A stretch of DNA of 64,000 bases from Streptomyces akebiae (GCF_019599145.1 NZ_CP080647.1:4960001-5024000); one strand, 5' to 3'; counted from the first letter of the stretch, positions 25,357 through 35,057 are shown. Translations and numbers: made by a program. The notes: a model not told the origin generated them from the sequence alone.

Positions 25357-27438
25357 TCAGACGCCGATGTCGCAGCCGTCCGCGCGCCACACCGCGACGA
25401 CCGCCGGGCGGACGTACGTGCCCGCGCCGTCGGGCCAGGTGCTCTTCGGGTTCTCGACCGTGGCTCCGTCGAGCTCGCCCGGGTGCTGGACGGCGACCAG
25501 GACGCGGCGGTCCTGGATGATCGGGCCGCAGGTCTCGGCACCGCTCGGTACGGTGAGGAACTGCTTCAGCTCACCACGGCGCTCCCCCTTGGTCGCCACA
25601 CCGAACAGTCCGTCGTGCGAGCCGAGCTGGGCGCCGTCGGTGGAGATCCACAGGTTGCCGTACCGGTCGAAGGCGACGTTGTCCGGGCAGGAGATCGGGG
25701 AGACGTCGTCCTTGGGGAAGCCGGCGAAGTAGGTCGCCGGGTCGTTCGGGTCGCCCGCGACGAGGAAGAGCAGCCAGGCGAACTTCGTGCTCTCGGGCCG
25801 GTTCCAGCGCTCGGTGAGCTCCAGCACCTGGCCGTGCTTGTTGGCGTTGCGCGGGTTGGCCTCGTCCGCCTTGGGGTGGGAGCCGACACCGCGGTTGGAG
25901 TTGTTGGTGAGGGCGACGTAGACCTTGCCGGTGACCGGGTTGGGCTCGATGTCCTCGGGCCGGTCCATCTTGGTGGCGCCGACCTTGTCACCGGCGAGCC
26001 GGGTGAAGACGAAGACCTCGTCGGCGGTCATGCCGTCCACGTGCGAGACGGCGCCCTGGGCGGTGGCGGTGGCCAGCGGAATCCACTCGCCGGAGCCATC
26101 GAACTCACCATCGCTCGGCAGCTTGCCCGTGCCGTCGATCTCGATCGCCGGGGAGTCGCCGGTCAGCTTGGCCACGTAGAGCGTGCCCTCGTCCAGCAGC
26201 GAGAGGTTGTGCTCGCGGACGGCGCGGCTCGACCCCTTCCTCATCCGCTTGCTGCTGACGAACTTGTAGAAGTAGTCGAAGCGCTCGTCGTCGCCGGAGT
26301 AGACGACGGGACGCCCGTCCGAGGTCAGCCGGATGGTGGCGGCCTCGTGCTTGAACCGACCGAGCGCGGTGTGCTTGCGCGGCGTGGAGGTCGGGTCGTA
26401 CGGGTCGAACTCGACGACGTACCCGAAACGGTGCACCTCGTTCGGCTCCTGGGCCACGTCGAACCGCTTGTCGAACCGCTCCCACTTGCGCTCGCTGGCG
26501 CCCGTGCCGATGCCGTACCGCTTGTCGGTCGCACGGCTGCTGTTGGCGAAGTACTGGTTGAAGTTCTCCTCGCCGTGCAGCGTGGTGCCCCAGGGGGTGG
26601 TGCCGCCGGAGCAGTTGTTGAGGGTGCCGAGGACCTTGCGGCCGGTCGGGTCGGCGGAGGTCTTCAGCAGGTCGGAGCCGGCGGCGGGGCCGGTGAGCCG
26701 GAACTCGGTCGTCGCCGTGACCCGGCGGTTGAGCTGGTGCCGGGGCACGACGGTGAGCTTGCCGGTGCGCCGGTCCTCCTCGACCACGACGGCGGACAGC
26801 CCGTGGGCGGCCCAGGCGACCTCGACCTGGTCGCGGGTCGGGTTGGCGGCGTCGTAGCCGCGGAACATCAGCACCTCGTCGGTGTACTCGTGGTTCGCGA
26901 CGAGGAGCCGGCGGCCGCGCTCACCGGGGAGCGGGAGCAGCGCGAGGAAGTCGTTGTTGTAGCCGAACTGGCCGGCCTGGGCCTTGCCCGTCTGGTTCTC
27001 CGGGTCGAAGGCGGGGGCGCCGCGCAGGATCGGCTCGCCCCAGCGGATGACGACGTTCTGCTTGTACCCGTCGGGGACGGTCACGGTGTCGGCGGTGTTG
27101 GGCGCGACGGAGGTGTAGCGCAGACCGCGGGCGGCCTTGGGCCTGGTCTTGGACCCGGCGGACCCGGCGGACCCGGCGGTGTCGGCCGACGTGGCCGCGG
27201 CGGCGGGCCGGGCGGTGCCGAGCGAGACGGCCGTACCGGCGGCGCCGGCCACGGAGACGACGGCGGCGGCCCTCATCACCGAGCGACGGCTGAGCGCGCT
27301 CGCGATCACGTCGCCCACGTACTCGTTGGTGCTGGTGTTCGGCACCTCGTGGAAGCAGGCGTCGCCACAGCGGAACCGACAGGTCAGGGCGGAACGGCCG
27401 CCGGGATGCGAGCCGATCATGGGCAGCAGCTTGCGCAC
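25357..27438 (-). CDS. phoX: PhoX-family Tat-exported alkaline phosphatase
   Basis: 693 residues from GTG 27438 with GAGGAG upstream. A twin-arginine motif (SALSRRSVMRAAAVVSVAGA, ~47-66) precedes the hydrophobic segment. PhoX features are YTSVAPNTADTVTVPDGYKQ, VIRWGEPIL, FGYNNDFLALLP, VANHEYTDEVLMF, LNNCSGGTTPWGTTLHGEEN and RPEDIEPNPVTGKVYVALTN. These include acidic residues and a Cys that fit the Ca/Fe site of the family. The enzyme releases phosphate from extracellular phosphomonoesters. A PHO box lies 79-100 bp upstream. A GSAGSAGS run at ~90 follows the signal. Confidence 0.95.
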   Translation of the reverse strand: MRKLLPMIGSHPGGRSALTCRFRCGDACFHEVPNTSTNEYVGDVIASALSRRSVMRAAAVVSVAGAAGTAVSLGTARPAAAATSADTAGSAGSAGSKTRPKAARGLRYTSVAPNTADTVTVPDGYKQNVVIRWGEPILRGAPAFDPENQTGKAQAGQFGYNNDFLALLPLPGERGRRLLVANHEYTDEVLMFRGYDAANPTRDQVEVAWAAHGLSAVVVEEDRRTGKLTVVPRHQLNRRVTATTEFRLTGPAAGSDLLKTSADPTGRKVLGTLNNCSGGTTPWGTTLHGEENFNQYFANSSRATDKRYGIGTGASERKWERFDKRFDVAQEPNEVHRFGYVVEFDPYDPTSTPRKHTALGRFKHEAATIRLTSDGRPVVYSGDDERFDYFYKFVSSKRMRKGSSRAVREHNLSLLDEGTLYVAKLTGDSPAIEIDGTGKLPSDGEFDGSGEWIPLATATAQGAVSHVDGMTADEVFVFTRLAGDKVGATKMDRPEDIEPNPVTGKVYVALTNNSNRGVGSHPKADEANPRNANKHGQVLELTERWNRPESTKFAWLLFLVAGDPNDPATYFAGFPKDDVSPISCPDNVAFDRYGNLWISTDGAQLGSHDGLFGVATKGERRGELKQFLTVPSGAETCGPIIQDRRVLVAVQHPGELDGATVENPKSTWPDGAGTYVRPAVVAVWRADGCDIGV

Positions 27439-27516
27439 AGCGCGCTCCTCGATGCTCTTATGTGCCTTTTGGGTGTGAGCGCGACGCTAGAGGGGCGTGT
27501 GTTCGAAAACGGGGAC

Positions 27517-27538
27517 GTCAGGTGAACAGGGAGTGAAC
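27517..27538 (-). promoter_or_regulatory. PHO box (PhoP binding site) of phoX
   Basis: Read on the minus strand: GTTCACTCCCT (27538-27528) directly followed by GTTCACCTGAC (27527-27517). These are two 11-bp direct repeat units matching the Streptomyces PHO-box pattern GTTCACC plus four less conserved bases (established for PhoP in S. coelicolor). It lies 79-100 bp upstream of phoX and 154-175 bp upstream of the divergent vWA gene. Confidence 0.88.
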
Positions 27539-27691
27539 CTGCGGCAGTTGAGGCGGTATTGACAGCGCGGGGTGGCGGGGATAGAGAAAGGCCCCTGCCC
27601 CACCCCAAGATCGCCACGCCCGGCCGCTAACCTTACGTGTCCGTCCTGGCCAGGGATTGACGGGCTTCAACTCACCCGAAGGGTTGCGCAC

Positions 27692-29764
27692 ATGGGCATT
27701 CTCTCTCTCCTGCGGAATGCGTTCAGCCGCTCACGCAAGGGGCGCGACACGGTTCCTTCGCAGGAGGCGGAGCGGGATTCCGCACCGGAGGACACCTCCG
27801 CGGCGGCGGCCGAGGGGGCCGCTACGCAGCAGGCCGCCGAGCCGAGGGTCCCGGCCCCGGCGACCGAGCCCGCGACGACGACCACGACCACGACCCCGAC
27901 CTCCTCCGTCGCCGACGAACTCGTCTCCGCGGCCTTCGACAACGTGACGGTGCCGAAGCCGCGGGGCGGCGAGACCGCCGAGGGGAAGCCGGAGGCTCCG
28001 GAGGCTGAGGCGGACACTGCGGCCGAGACCGCGCCGAAGACCGAGGTCACGCCGAAGCCCGAGGCTGAGGCTGAGGTGCGGGCCGAAGCGAAGACGGAGC
28101 CACCAGCGGCCGAGGCGGAGACCGGGGCGGATACCGAGGTCAGAGTGCCGACCGAGGCGGAGACCGAGGTGCCCGCCGAGGCGGAGACTCCGGTGGTCGA
28201 GGCCGAGCCGAAGCCGGTCTCCGAGACCACCGACGAGGCGGAGGCTGCCGCGCCGTCCACAGAGGCGAAGCCGAAGGCAGAGGCAGAGGCAGAGGCAGAG
28301 GCGGCGGCGGAAGCCGTCGTCGAGCCCGCGCCGGTCGTCGACGCTGAGCCCGCCGCTGCCGAGGGGGAGCCCGCCGCTGCCGAGGTGGAGGCTGCCGACG
28401 AGGTCGAGCGCGAGGCGGAGGCTGAGGCCGACACCAAGGGCGTCGCCGACGTGGAGCCGGCCGCCCCGGTCGCCGAAGCCGCGCCCGGGCCGGTGGTCGA
28501 GGCCGCGCCCGAGGCGGCGGACACCGCCCCGGAGCCGAAGGCGGACGCCGAGCCGGACCCCGTCACCGCAGCCGCACCCGAAGCCACCGAGGGGACCGCC
28601 GAGGAGCCCGTAACGGAGGTGGAGCCCGAGGCCGCGGCCAAGGCCACAGCGCCGGCCGAGCCGAAGGCGGAAGCCGAACCGGAGCCCGTCGTCGACGCCG
28701 AGCCCGAGGCTGCGGCCGAAGACGCTGCGCCGGCCGAGCCGACGGCCACGGAGGAGCCGGAGGCTGCCACTGAGCCCGCCCCGGAGCCGGAAGCCACCCC
28801 GGAGCCGGCCGTCGCCACCGAGCCGGAAGCCACCCCGGAGCCGGCCGTCGCCACCGAGCCGGAAGCCACCCCGGAGCCGCACGCCACCCCCGAACCGGTC
28901 GCCGCCGAGCCGGCCGTCGCCACCGAACCCGCGGCCGCCGAACCGGTCGCCCCCGAGCCCACCGAGCCCTCCGAGACCCCGGACCTCGTCCTCGTGGCCG
29001 ATGAAGCCACCCCCGAAGCCGCGGTCGCCGACGGCGCGGGTGCCCCACAGGTGGCACCCGCGGCCGACGACGAAAGCGGTACGGGTGGTGCGGGTGGGAA
29101 GACGGACGCGGCCGACGGCGGAGCCGAGGCCGTGCCCGCCGGCCTCCGCACCGCCTACGACGCCGCCCACGACGTCCTCGCCAAGCAGAACCTCACCCCC
29201 GCCCGCGCCAAGGTGTACCTCGTCCTCGACAGGTCCGCCTCGATGCGCGGCTACTACAAGGACGGCTCCGCCCAGGCCCTCGGCGAGCAGACCCTCGCCC
29301 TCGCGGCCCACCTCGACCCCGAGAAGACCACCGTCCCGGTCGTCTTCTTCTCCACGGAGCTGGACGGCACCGGCGACCTCACCCTCGACGCGTTCGAGAA
29401 CAAGGTCGACGACCTGCACGCCGGCCTCGGCCGCATGGGCCGTACCAGCTACCACGTGGCCGTCGAGGAGGTCCTCGCCCAGCACCAGAAGGCGGCACCC
29501 GGCACCCCCGCCCTCGTCGTCTTCCAGACCGACGGCGCCCCGGACGCCAAGACCCCGGCGAACCAGGCGCTCGCGGACGCCGCGAAGAACCACCCGACCG
29601 TCCACTTCGCGTTCGTCGCGTTCGGCGACCCGGAGAACAAGGCCTTCGACTACCTCCGGAAGCTGAAGACGCCCAACACGTCCCACTTCCTGGCCGGCGA
29701 GACCCCCCGCGAACTCACGGACGCCGAGGTCTACGAGGGCATCCTCGCCACCTGGCGCCCGTAG
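27692..29764 (+). CDS. TerF-like vWA-domain protein with a very long Ala/Glu/Pro linker
   Basis: 690 residues from ATG 27692. The basic start [19 protein letters not shown] is followed by ~440 residues of low complexity (~40-480) made of EAEAE, EPEA and [12 protein letters not shown] repeats, strongly acidic and probably disordered. The C-terminal ~200 residues are a von Willebrand A domain: MIDAS motif [20 protein letters not shown], then LFF-type strand [27 protein letters not shown] and [15 protein letters not shown]. This vWA type is found with tellurium-resistance (ter) proteins. It is divergent from phoX and shares its regulatory region. Several linker repeats are exact DNA repeats. Confidence 0.88.
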   Translation: MGILSLLRNAFSRSRKGRDTVPSQEAERDSAPEDTSAAAAEGAATQQAAEPRVPAPATEPATTTTTTTPTSSVADELVSAAFDNVTVPKPRGGETAEGKPEAPEAEADTAAETAPKTEVTPKPEAEAEVRAEAKTEPPAAEAETGADTEVRVPTEAETEVPAEAETPVVEAEPKPVSETTDEAEAAAPSTEAKPKAEAEAEAEAAAEAVVEPAPVVDAEPAAAEGEPAAAEVEAADEVEREAEAEADTKGVADVEPAAPVAEAAPGPVVEAAPEAADTAPEPKADAEPDPVTAAAPEATEGTAEEPVTEVEPEAAAKATAPAEPKAEAEPEPVVDAEPEAAAEDAAPAEPTATEEPEAATEPAPEPEATPEPAVATEPEATPEPAVATEPEATPEPHATPEPVAAEPAVATEPAAAEPVAPEPTEPSETPDLVLVADEATPEAAVADGAGAPQVAPAADDESGTGGAGGKTDAADGGAEAVPAGLRTAYDAAHDVLAKQNLTPARAKVYLVLDRSASMRGYYKDGSAQALGEQTLALAAHLDPEKTTVPVVFFSTELDGTGDLTLDAFENKVDDLHAGLGRMGRTSYHVAVEEVLAQHQKAAPGTPALVVFQTDGAPDAKTPANQALADAAKNHPTVHFAFVAFGDPENKAFDYLRKLKTPNTSHFLAGETPRELTDAEVYEGILATWRP

Positions 29765-29774
29765 TCACCGGCAA

Positions 29775-29809
29775 GCGGACGGGCCCCGGGCGATCCGGGG
29801 CCCGTCCGC
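29775..29809 (+). terminator. Terminator hairpin
   Basis: GCGGACGGGCCCCGG (29775-29789) pairs with CCGGGGCCCGTCCGC (29795-29809) around GCGAT, just after the vWA gene and 50 bp before metG. Confidence 0.88.
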
Positions 29810-29859
29810 CACCCGAAACGCGTGTGAGTCGATCTTCACCGGGCCAGTAGGATTTCGGC

Positions 29860-31476
29860 ATGGCGGCCACTGGAACCGAGAAGCAGGGTGGCAAGGCGTT
29901 CTACGTCTCCACCCCCATCTATTACGTCAACGACGCTCCTCACCTGGGCCACGCCTATACGACCGTCGCAGGCGACGTGCTCACCCGCTGGCACCGTCAG
30001 CGTGGCGAGAAGGTGTGGTACCTCACCGGCACGGACGAGCACGGTCAGAAGATCATGCGTACCGCCGATGCCAACGGAGTGACTCCGCAGGAGTGGTGCG
30101 ACAAGCTCGTCGAGGAGGCGTGGAAGCCCCTCTGGGAGCACCTGGAGATCGCGAACGACGACTTCATCCGCACCACGCAGAAGCGGCACACCGACCGCGT
30201 CCAGGAGTTCGTGCAGGACCTGTACGACAAGGGCGAGATCTACAAGGGCGGCTACGAGGGCCCGTACTGCGTCGGCTGCGAGGAGTACAAGCTCCCCGGC
30301 GAGCTGCTCGACGGCGAAGGCGACTTCGCGGGCCAGAAGCTCTGCCCGATCCACAAGAAGCCCGTGGAGATCCTCAGCGAGGAGAACTACTTCTTCAAGC
30401 TGAGCGAGTACGGCGACAAACTCCTCGCCCACTACGAGGCGAACCCCGGCTTCATCCAGCCCGAGTCCGCGCGCAACGAGGTCGTGAACTTCGTCCGACA
30501 GGGCCTGCAGGACCTGTCGGTCTCCCGCTCGACCTTCGACTGGGGCATCCCGATCCCGTGGGACGAGAAGCACGTGATCTACGTGTGGGTCGACGCCCTG
30601 CTCAACTACGCGACGGCGGTCGGCTACAACGAGAACCCGGAGAAGTTCGAGGCCACCTTCCCGGCGGACGTCCATCTCGTCGGCAAGGACATCCTCCGCT
30701 TCCACGCGGTGATCTGGCCGGCGATGCTGATGGCGCAGGGCCTGCCCCTCCCCGGCAAGATCGCGGCGAACGGCTGGCTGATGGTCGGCGGCGAGAAGAT
30801 GTCGAAGTCGAACCTGACCGGCATCAAGCCGCAGGACCTCACCTCGCACTTCGGTGTCGACGCCTACCGCTGGTACTTCCTGCGCGCGATCGCCTTCGGC
30901 CAGGACGGCTCGTTCTCCTGGGAGGACTTCTCCGCCCGCTACACGAGCGAGCTGGCGAACGACTACGGCAACCTCGCCTCCCGGGTCGCGGCCATGGTCG
31001 GCAAGTACTTCGGCGGCACCCTGCCGGAGGCCACGGCCGACGGCGAGGCCGAGAGGGCGCTGCACGAGGGCCTGGCCAAGGCCGTCACCGAGGCCGACCG
31101 GAAGATCGGCGACGAGCTGGACTTCCAGGGCGGCATCCTCGCCGTCTTCGACTTCGTCAAGCAGGTCAACGGCTACATCACGGAGCAGGAGCCGTGGAAG
31201 GTCGCCAAGGACACGAGCGACGAGGGCAAGGCCCGCCTCGCGACGATCCTCTACACGGCCGCCGAGTCCCTCCGCGCCGTCGCCGTCCTCCTCAACCCGA
31301 TCATGCCGGACACCTCCGCCCAGCTCTGGGACTCCCTGGGCGCGGAGGCCTCTCTCGGCGCCCTCGCGGACCAGAAGGTCCAGGAGGCGGGCGAGTGGGG
31401 CGTACTCCCGGCCGGCTCGACGATCACGAAGGGCGCGATCCTCTTCCCGCGCCTGGAGGAGAAGCCGAACGCGTAG
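29860..31476 (+). CDS. metG: Methionyl-tRNA synthetase
   Basis: 538 residues from ATG 29860. Class I signature PHLGHAYT (HIGH equivalent) at ~27-34 and KMSKS at ~313-317 (GGEKMSKSNLTG). A connective-peptide zinc knuckle is seen in YCVGCEEYKLPG plus CPIHKKP. Other MetRS motifs are WYLTGTDEHGQKI, IPIPWDEKHVIYVWVDALLN and DVHLVGKDILRFHAVIWPAM. The length fits the actinobacterial form, which lacks the C-terminal tRNA-binding domain. It charges tRNA-Met in the cytoplasm. No T-box or other leader was seen in the 95 bp upstream. A strong terminator follows. Confidence 0.98.
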   Translation: MAATGTEKQGGKAFYVSTPIYYVNDAPHLGHAYTTVAGDVLTRWHRQRGEKVWYLTGTDEHGQKIMRTADANGVTPQEWCDKLVEEAWKPLWEHLEIANDDFIRTTQKRHTDRVQEFVQDLYDKGEIYKGGYEGPYCVGCEEYKLPGELLDGEGDFAGQKLCPIHKKPVEILSEENYFFKLSEYGDKLLAHYEANPGFIQPESARNEVVNFVRQGLQDLSVSRSTFDWGIPIPWDEKHVIYVWVDALLNYATAVGYNENPEKFEATFPADVHLVGKDILRFHAVIWPAMLMAQGLPLPGKIAANGWLMVGGEKMSKSNLTGIKPQDLTSHFGVDAYRWYFLRAIAFGQDGSFSWEDFSARYTSELANDYGNLASRVAAMVGKYFGGTLPEATADGEAERALHEGLAKAVTEADRKIGDELDFQGGILAVFDFVKQVNGYITEQEPWKVAKDTSDEGKARLATILYTAAESLRAVAVLLNPIMPDTSAQLWDSLGAEASLGALADQKVQEAGEWGVLPAGSTITKGAILFPRLEEKPNA

Positions 31477-31498
31477 CGCACCGCTACCACGCGGCGGA

Positions 31499-31528
31499 AG
31501 CCCGGGAACGACTGTCGTTCCCGGGCTT
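31499..31528 (+). terminator. Terminator hairpin of metG
   Basis: AAGCCCGGGAACGA (31499-31512) pairs with TCGTTCCCGGGCTT (31515-31528) around a very small loop, 22 bp after the metG stop. Confidence 0.88.
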
Positions 31529-31590
31529 CCGGTCTTCCCAGAGGGGTTTCGGCTCCCCGACATGGGGCGTGCCGGACGAACAGGCGTCAT

Positions 31591-31845
31591 GTGAAACGGC
31601 TCCGGGAGACAAGGGACCGCGACCGCGACCGCGACCAGGAGATCACCGTCTCCGGACGTATCAAGGAGCTGCGCGAAAGCGGCCTGGTGAAGGTCACGAC
31701 GGGTACAGCGAAGAACTCACCCGCCTATGACGTCCGCTTCGAGGAGCCCGAGGAACTGCTGCGCATGCGCCCGGCCTCGGGGACCACGTACCTCGGACCG
31801 GCCGCCGAACAGACGACCCTGCCTCTTGAGCCGTGGGCGGCTCGC
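31591..31845 (+). pseudogene. Remnant of an unrecognised coding sequence
   Basis: From GTG 31591 one frame has strongly G/C-biased third positions for about 80 codons. It reads RDRDRDRDQEITVSGRIKEL, then RESGLVKVTTGTAKNSPAYD and VRFEEPEELLRMRPASGTTY. Beyond ~31845 it loses coding character and runs over the PH-domain gene in another frame. The piece looks like the recognition part of a winged helix with a short C-terminal tail, but no family is assigned. It could be a truncated gene or a short real gene with a frameshift. No ribosome site is evident. Confidence 0.4.
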
Positions 31846-31879
31846 AACCCGGGACGTCCTCGTGGGCGTCTCCCAGGGC

Positions 31880-32245
31880 ATGGCACTGTTCGGAAACGCG
31901 CACACCGTCGATCCCGGCAAGGCCCAGCAGGACTACGGACGTCTGCTGGGGCACGGGGAGCAGGTTCACGCCGCGTTCCTGCTGATCCGCGACACCATCC
32001 TGTTCACCGACCGCCGTCTGATCCTGATCGACAAGCAGGGGCTCACCGGCAAGAAGGTGGAGTACCACTCCGTCCCGTACCGCAGCATCACGCACTTCGC
32101 GGTCGAGACGGCCGGTCACTTCGACCTCGACGCCGAGCTGAAGATCTGGCTGTCGGGCAGCCACGAACCGATCGAGAAGACGTTCACCAAGGGTGTGGAC
32201 ATCTACGAGGTCCAGGCGATCCTCACGCAGTTCGTGGCCCGGTAG
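31880..32245 (+). CDS. Bacterial PH-domain protein (bPH, DUF1696 type)
   Basis: 121 residues from ATG 31880; an in-frame GTG at 31862 would add six. The whole protein matches the short pleckstrin-like bPH family: MALFGNAHTVDPGKAQQDYG, then GHGEQVHAAFLLIRDTILFT, DRRLILIDKQGLTGKKVEYH, SVPYRSITHFAVETAG, DLDAELKIWLSG and KGVDIYEVQAILTQFVAR. No membrane segment is present. These proteins form rings or bind partners; their role is poorly defined. The ribosome site is weak. The 5' flank overlaps a gene remnant, so the native promoter may have been altered. Confidence 0.92.
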   Translation: MALFGNAHTVDPGKAQQDYGRLLGHGEQVHAAFLLIRDTILFTDRRLILIDKQGLTGKKVEYHSVPYRSITHFAVETAGHFDLDAELKIWLSGSHEPIEKTFTKGVDIYEVQAILTQFVAR

Positions 32246-32387
32246 ACGCAGGCGGGCCCCGGCAACCGCGCGGCCCGCAGCTGTCACAAGTGTCATGGCT
32301 GTGTTCCAGTGCCGGCGCAGGAGGTGCCGGTCGCTGCCGGATCCCCCATAGGCTCCGCGCACTGACGTCCAGTTGGGGGGACACATC

Positions 32388-33209
32388 ATGAGCACCAGAC
32401 CCCGGCCCGCCCTGCGAGCCACCCTCGCCATGGTGGTCTGCGCACTACTGACCACGCTCACCGTCGCACCGTCGGCCTCAGCCGACGGCCACGACCTGAC
32501 CCCGCCCGTGATCCTGAGCGTCGCCGTCAACCACGGCCGGCCCATCGTGCTCGGGCCGAACGATTCGCTGACCTTCCAGGTGACCGTCACCGCCCGGGCG
32601 GACGCCGGCATCTACCGCAACGGCGTCGAGATCCACCTCCACGGCCCCTCGGGTGCGGGAGGTTCCCAGGGGCTGAACGGACTGAACGACCCGGCGCCCG
32701 GCTGCTCGCCCACCAGCGCGACCACCGCGGTGTGCACCGAGTGGTTCCGCATCGAAACCGGCAGCGCCGAGGTGACCAACAGCTGGGCGGGCAACTGGCA
32801 GATGTGGGCCCTGGTGGCCAGCAACAACCTCAACGAGGACCCGGGCAGCAGCATCACCACCGCGACCTTCCCGAACGTGATGAAACTGCAGCGCAGATCC
32901 AAGCTCACCTTCGCCGCCACCCCCAACCCCCTGCCCGCCGGCCGCAACCTCGGGCTCCTCGGCCGGCTCACGGTGGCGGACTGGGAGACGAACGAGTACG
33001 TCGGCCGCATCAACCAACCCGTCGAGCTGGAGTTCTGCGCCACGCCCTGCCGCACCGTGGAACCGGTGCGGTCCCTGACCACAGGAGCGTCCGGGTTCAC
33101 CGGCACCACCCACCCGGCCACCCGGGACGGCTCCTGGTGGCTGCGCTACCGCGGCAACACCCAGTTCTCCGCCACCTACTCACCCGGCGTCCTGGTCGAC
33201 GTCGTGTGA
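32388..33209 (+). CDS. Secreted protein of unknown function
   Basis: 273 residues from ATG 32388, with GGGGGGAC upstream. A signal peptide (ATLAMVVCALLTTLTVAPSA, SADG cleavage) occupies residues ~1-38. The mature part is beta-rich: VILSVAVNHGRPIVLGPNDS, LTFQVTVTARADAGIYRNGV and NVMKLQRRSKLTFAATPNPL. A C-terminal Ig-like module (LGLLGRLTVADWETNEYVGR, GSWWLRYRGNTQFSATYS) resembles calcium- or wall-associated repeats of actinomycete exoproteins. Two cysteine pairs may form disulfides. No catalytic motif is recognised. Confidence 0.85.
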   Translation: MSTRPRPALRATLAMVVCALLTTLTVAPSASADGHDLTPPVILSVAVNHGRPIVLGPNDSLTFQVTVTARADAGIYRNGVEIHLHGPSGAGGSQGLNGLNDPAPGCSPTSATTAVCTEWFRIETGSAEVTNSWAGNWQMWALVASNNLNEDPGSSITTATFPNVMKLQRRSKLTFAATPNPLPAGRNLGLLGRLTVADWETNEYVGRINQPVELEFCATPCRTVEPVRSLTTGASGFTGTTHPATRDGSWWLRYRGNTQFSATYSPGVLVDVV

Positions 33210-33536
33210 CCGACCGCCCCTACCCGGACACGCGGACACGGGCCCGCCGCGGCGTGGACGAACCGTCGCGTGCGGCTTCCCTCAGCCAGACGCCCTGTTC
33301 CAAGCAACACACCCATGGACCCCGCACCAACAGCAATCAGGCGCGGGGCGCGCCCCGGCTGCGTATGCGCTCGCTTGCCGGAGGACCGTGGTGTCGCACT
33401 GGAGCACGTCCTCGGGAACATTGCCGATCCTGGCGATCCTCTGCTCGCCCGTTCATGCCCCCACGGGCACGGTGACGTCGCCCGGCCGCCGGAGAAGGAC
33501 GGCCGGACGACGTCACGTGGGTGGCGGGCCGGGCGG
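33210..33536. other. Intergenic region, no clear gene
   Basis: 327 bp between the secreted protein gene and the convergent pectate lyase gene. Several frames are open but none has consistent third-position bias or a family match. The last ~65 bp hold the pectate lyase terminator (33472-33516). A degenerate gene cannot be excluded around 33350-33470. Confidence 0.4.
33472..33516 (-). terminator. Terminator hairpin of the pectate lyase gene
   Basis: GTGACGTCGCCCGGCCG (33472-33488) pairs with CGGCCGGACGACGTCAC (33500-33516) with a single G-U-type mismatch, 21 bp beyond the pectate lyase stop on the minus strand. Confidence 0.85.
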
Positions 33537-34901
33537 CTAGAGGAGCGTGCCCGCGCCCGTGGTGCCGGTCAGGTCGGTCAGCAGGTTGGTGACCGCGGTC
33601 TGGAGGCCGGCCGTCAGGGCGGGGGTCCAGTTCACCGTGGTCTTCAGCTTCTTGGAGTTCGCGGCGTTGTACGCGGCGACGATGTCCGTGGCCTTGCCGT
33701 TGACGATGTTGCCGGTGCCCGCGAGCGAGCCCGTGCCGTCGCCGCTCAGCAGCTTGGCGACCTTCGCGTCAGCGGGGATCTTCCAGACGTTGCGCTCGGC
33801 GACGACCTGGGCCTTGGCGCGGGAGTCGATGCTGTACTTGGGGGCGTAGCCGTTGACCGTGGTGGTGTCGTAGACGTTGTTGTAGAGGTGGATCTGGCCG
33901 ATGCGGGCCAGGGGAGCCCGCTGCACGATCCCCTTCCACAGGTTGTGGTGGATCGTCACGCGCAGCTTGCCCGTGCTGTCGGTGTCGCTGGAGCCGATCA
34001 GCATCGTCTTGTCGTGGTTGAGGAACTGGTTGCGCTCGACGGTCACCAGGTCGGAGCCGTTGGTGATGTCCAACGCGCCGTCGTGGACCTGGTACTTGCG
34101 TCCGAAGTGGGTCGCCTCGGTCTTGTCGAAGGTCGGCGCGTCGGTGAACGTGTTGTGGTCCGCCCAGACGTTGGTCGCGCCGCGCAGCGTGACGGAGTCG
34201 TAGTTGGAGTTCCACTCGCCGGCCGAGCCGTCGGTCGGGTCCCACTGCGGGAAGCAGTCCTGGGTGTCCGCGAAGGTCAGGTTGCGGATGATCACGTTCT
34301 TGACGTTCTGGACCAGGACGCTGCCACCGAGGATGCCGGCCTTGGTGCCGGGGACACCCACGATGGTGGTGTTGGACGGCACCCTGAGGACGATGTTCTT
34401 CTTCTGCTTGTCCTGAGCGGCCTTGCGGGCGGTCTCCTGGGTGCCCGACGGAACCTTCTTGCCGTACTTCGCGGGGTCGAACGCCTTGAGGTAGGCGGAG
34501 AGCGAGTACCCGGTGCCGGAGGCGTAGTCCGCGCAGGTCAGCTTCTTGCCGGAGTCGCTCGTGTTGGCGTCGATCGTGCCCTTGACCTTGATGATGCGGG
34601 GCGTGGTGTCGGTGGCGGAGCCCAGTGCCTTCACCAGTTCCGCCCGGGTGGACACCGTGAAGGTGTGCGCCGCGTCGGCCTTCGCGCCGCCGGTCGTGCC
34701 GGAACCCGACGCCGCCCAGCCGTCCTTGGCGGGCAGCACCTGGTGGTACAGGCCGGTGGGGGTGGGGGTGGGGCTGGCGTTGGCGTTCATCACGAGGACG
34801 CCGGCGCCGACAGCGGCGGCCACGGCTGCGGCGGAGGCCACGAGGGCCCGCCGCTTGCGGAGGGACCGGCGGTGGGACGGGCGCGGGGAGGCAGAGGCCA
34901 C
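33537..34901 (-). CDS. Secreted pectate lyase, polysaccharide lyase family 1
   Basis: 454 residues from GTG 34901, chosen for the AAGGA site eight bases upstream. Residues 1-~48 are a signal peptide with a long Arg-rich n-region (RPSHRRSLRKRRALVASAAA). The parallel beta-helix shows NIVLRVPSNTTIVGVPGTKA, VIIRNLTFADTQDCFPQWDP, SNYDSVTLRGATNVWADHNT and the PL1 active-site stretch RVTIHHNLWKGIVQRAPLAR, IGQIHLYNNVYD, with the catalytic Arg in QRAP. It cleaves polygalacturonate by beta-elimination outside the cell. Single gene with its own terminator; the promoter lies in the ACGTACGT-containing region near 34915-34925. Confidence 0.95.
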   Translation of the reverse strand: MASASPRPSHRRSLRKRRALVASAAAVAAAVGAGVLVMNANASPTPTPTGLYHQVLPAKDGWAASGSGTTGGAKADAAHTFTVSTRAELVKALGSATDTTPRIIKVKGTIDANTSDSGKKLTCADYASGTGYSLSAYLKAFDPAKYGKKVPSGTQETARKAAQDKQKKNIVLRVPSNTTIVGVPGTKAGILGGSVLVQNVKNVIIRNLTFADTQDCFPQWDPTDGSAGEWNSNYDSVTLRGATNVWADHNTFTDAPTFDKTEATHFGRKYQVHDGALDITNGSDLVTVERNQFLNHDKTMLIGSSDTDSTGKLRVTIHHNLWKGIVQRAPLARIGQIHLYNNVYDTTTVNGYAPKYSIDSRAKAQVVAERNVWKIPADAKVAKLLSGDGTGSLAGTGNIVNGKATDIVAAYNAANSKKLKTTVNWTPALTAGLQTAVTNLLTDLTGTTGAGTLL

Positions 34902-35057
34902 GAATGAGTCCTTACGTAACGTACGTGATTCGGGAGAACACGTGGTTCGTGTGGAGCCCCCGTGAAGGGGGTTCCGACTCATGTGTGGTCGCGGGAAGAG
35001 GAAAGGTTGCCGCCCTGATTCCGGTCACCTGGACGGGAGTTGGCTGCCGACCGCCGC

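Noticed and set aside
29765..29859. T-box or SAM-type riboswitch upstream of metG
   Set aside because: Only a terminator hairpin of the preceding gene and ~50 bp remain; none of the required conserved motifs is visible.
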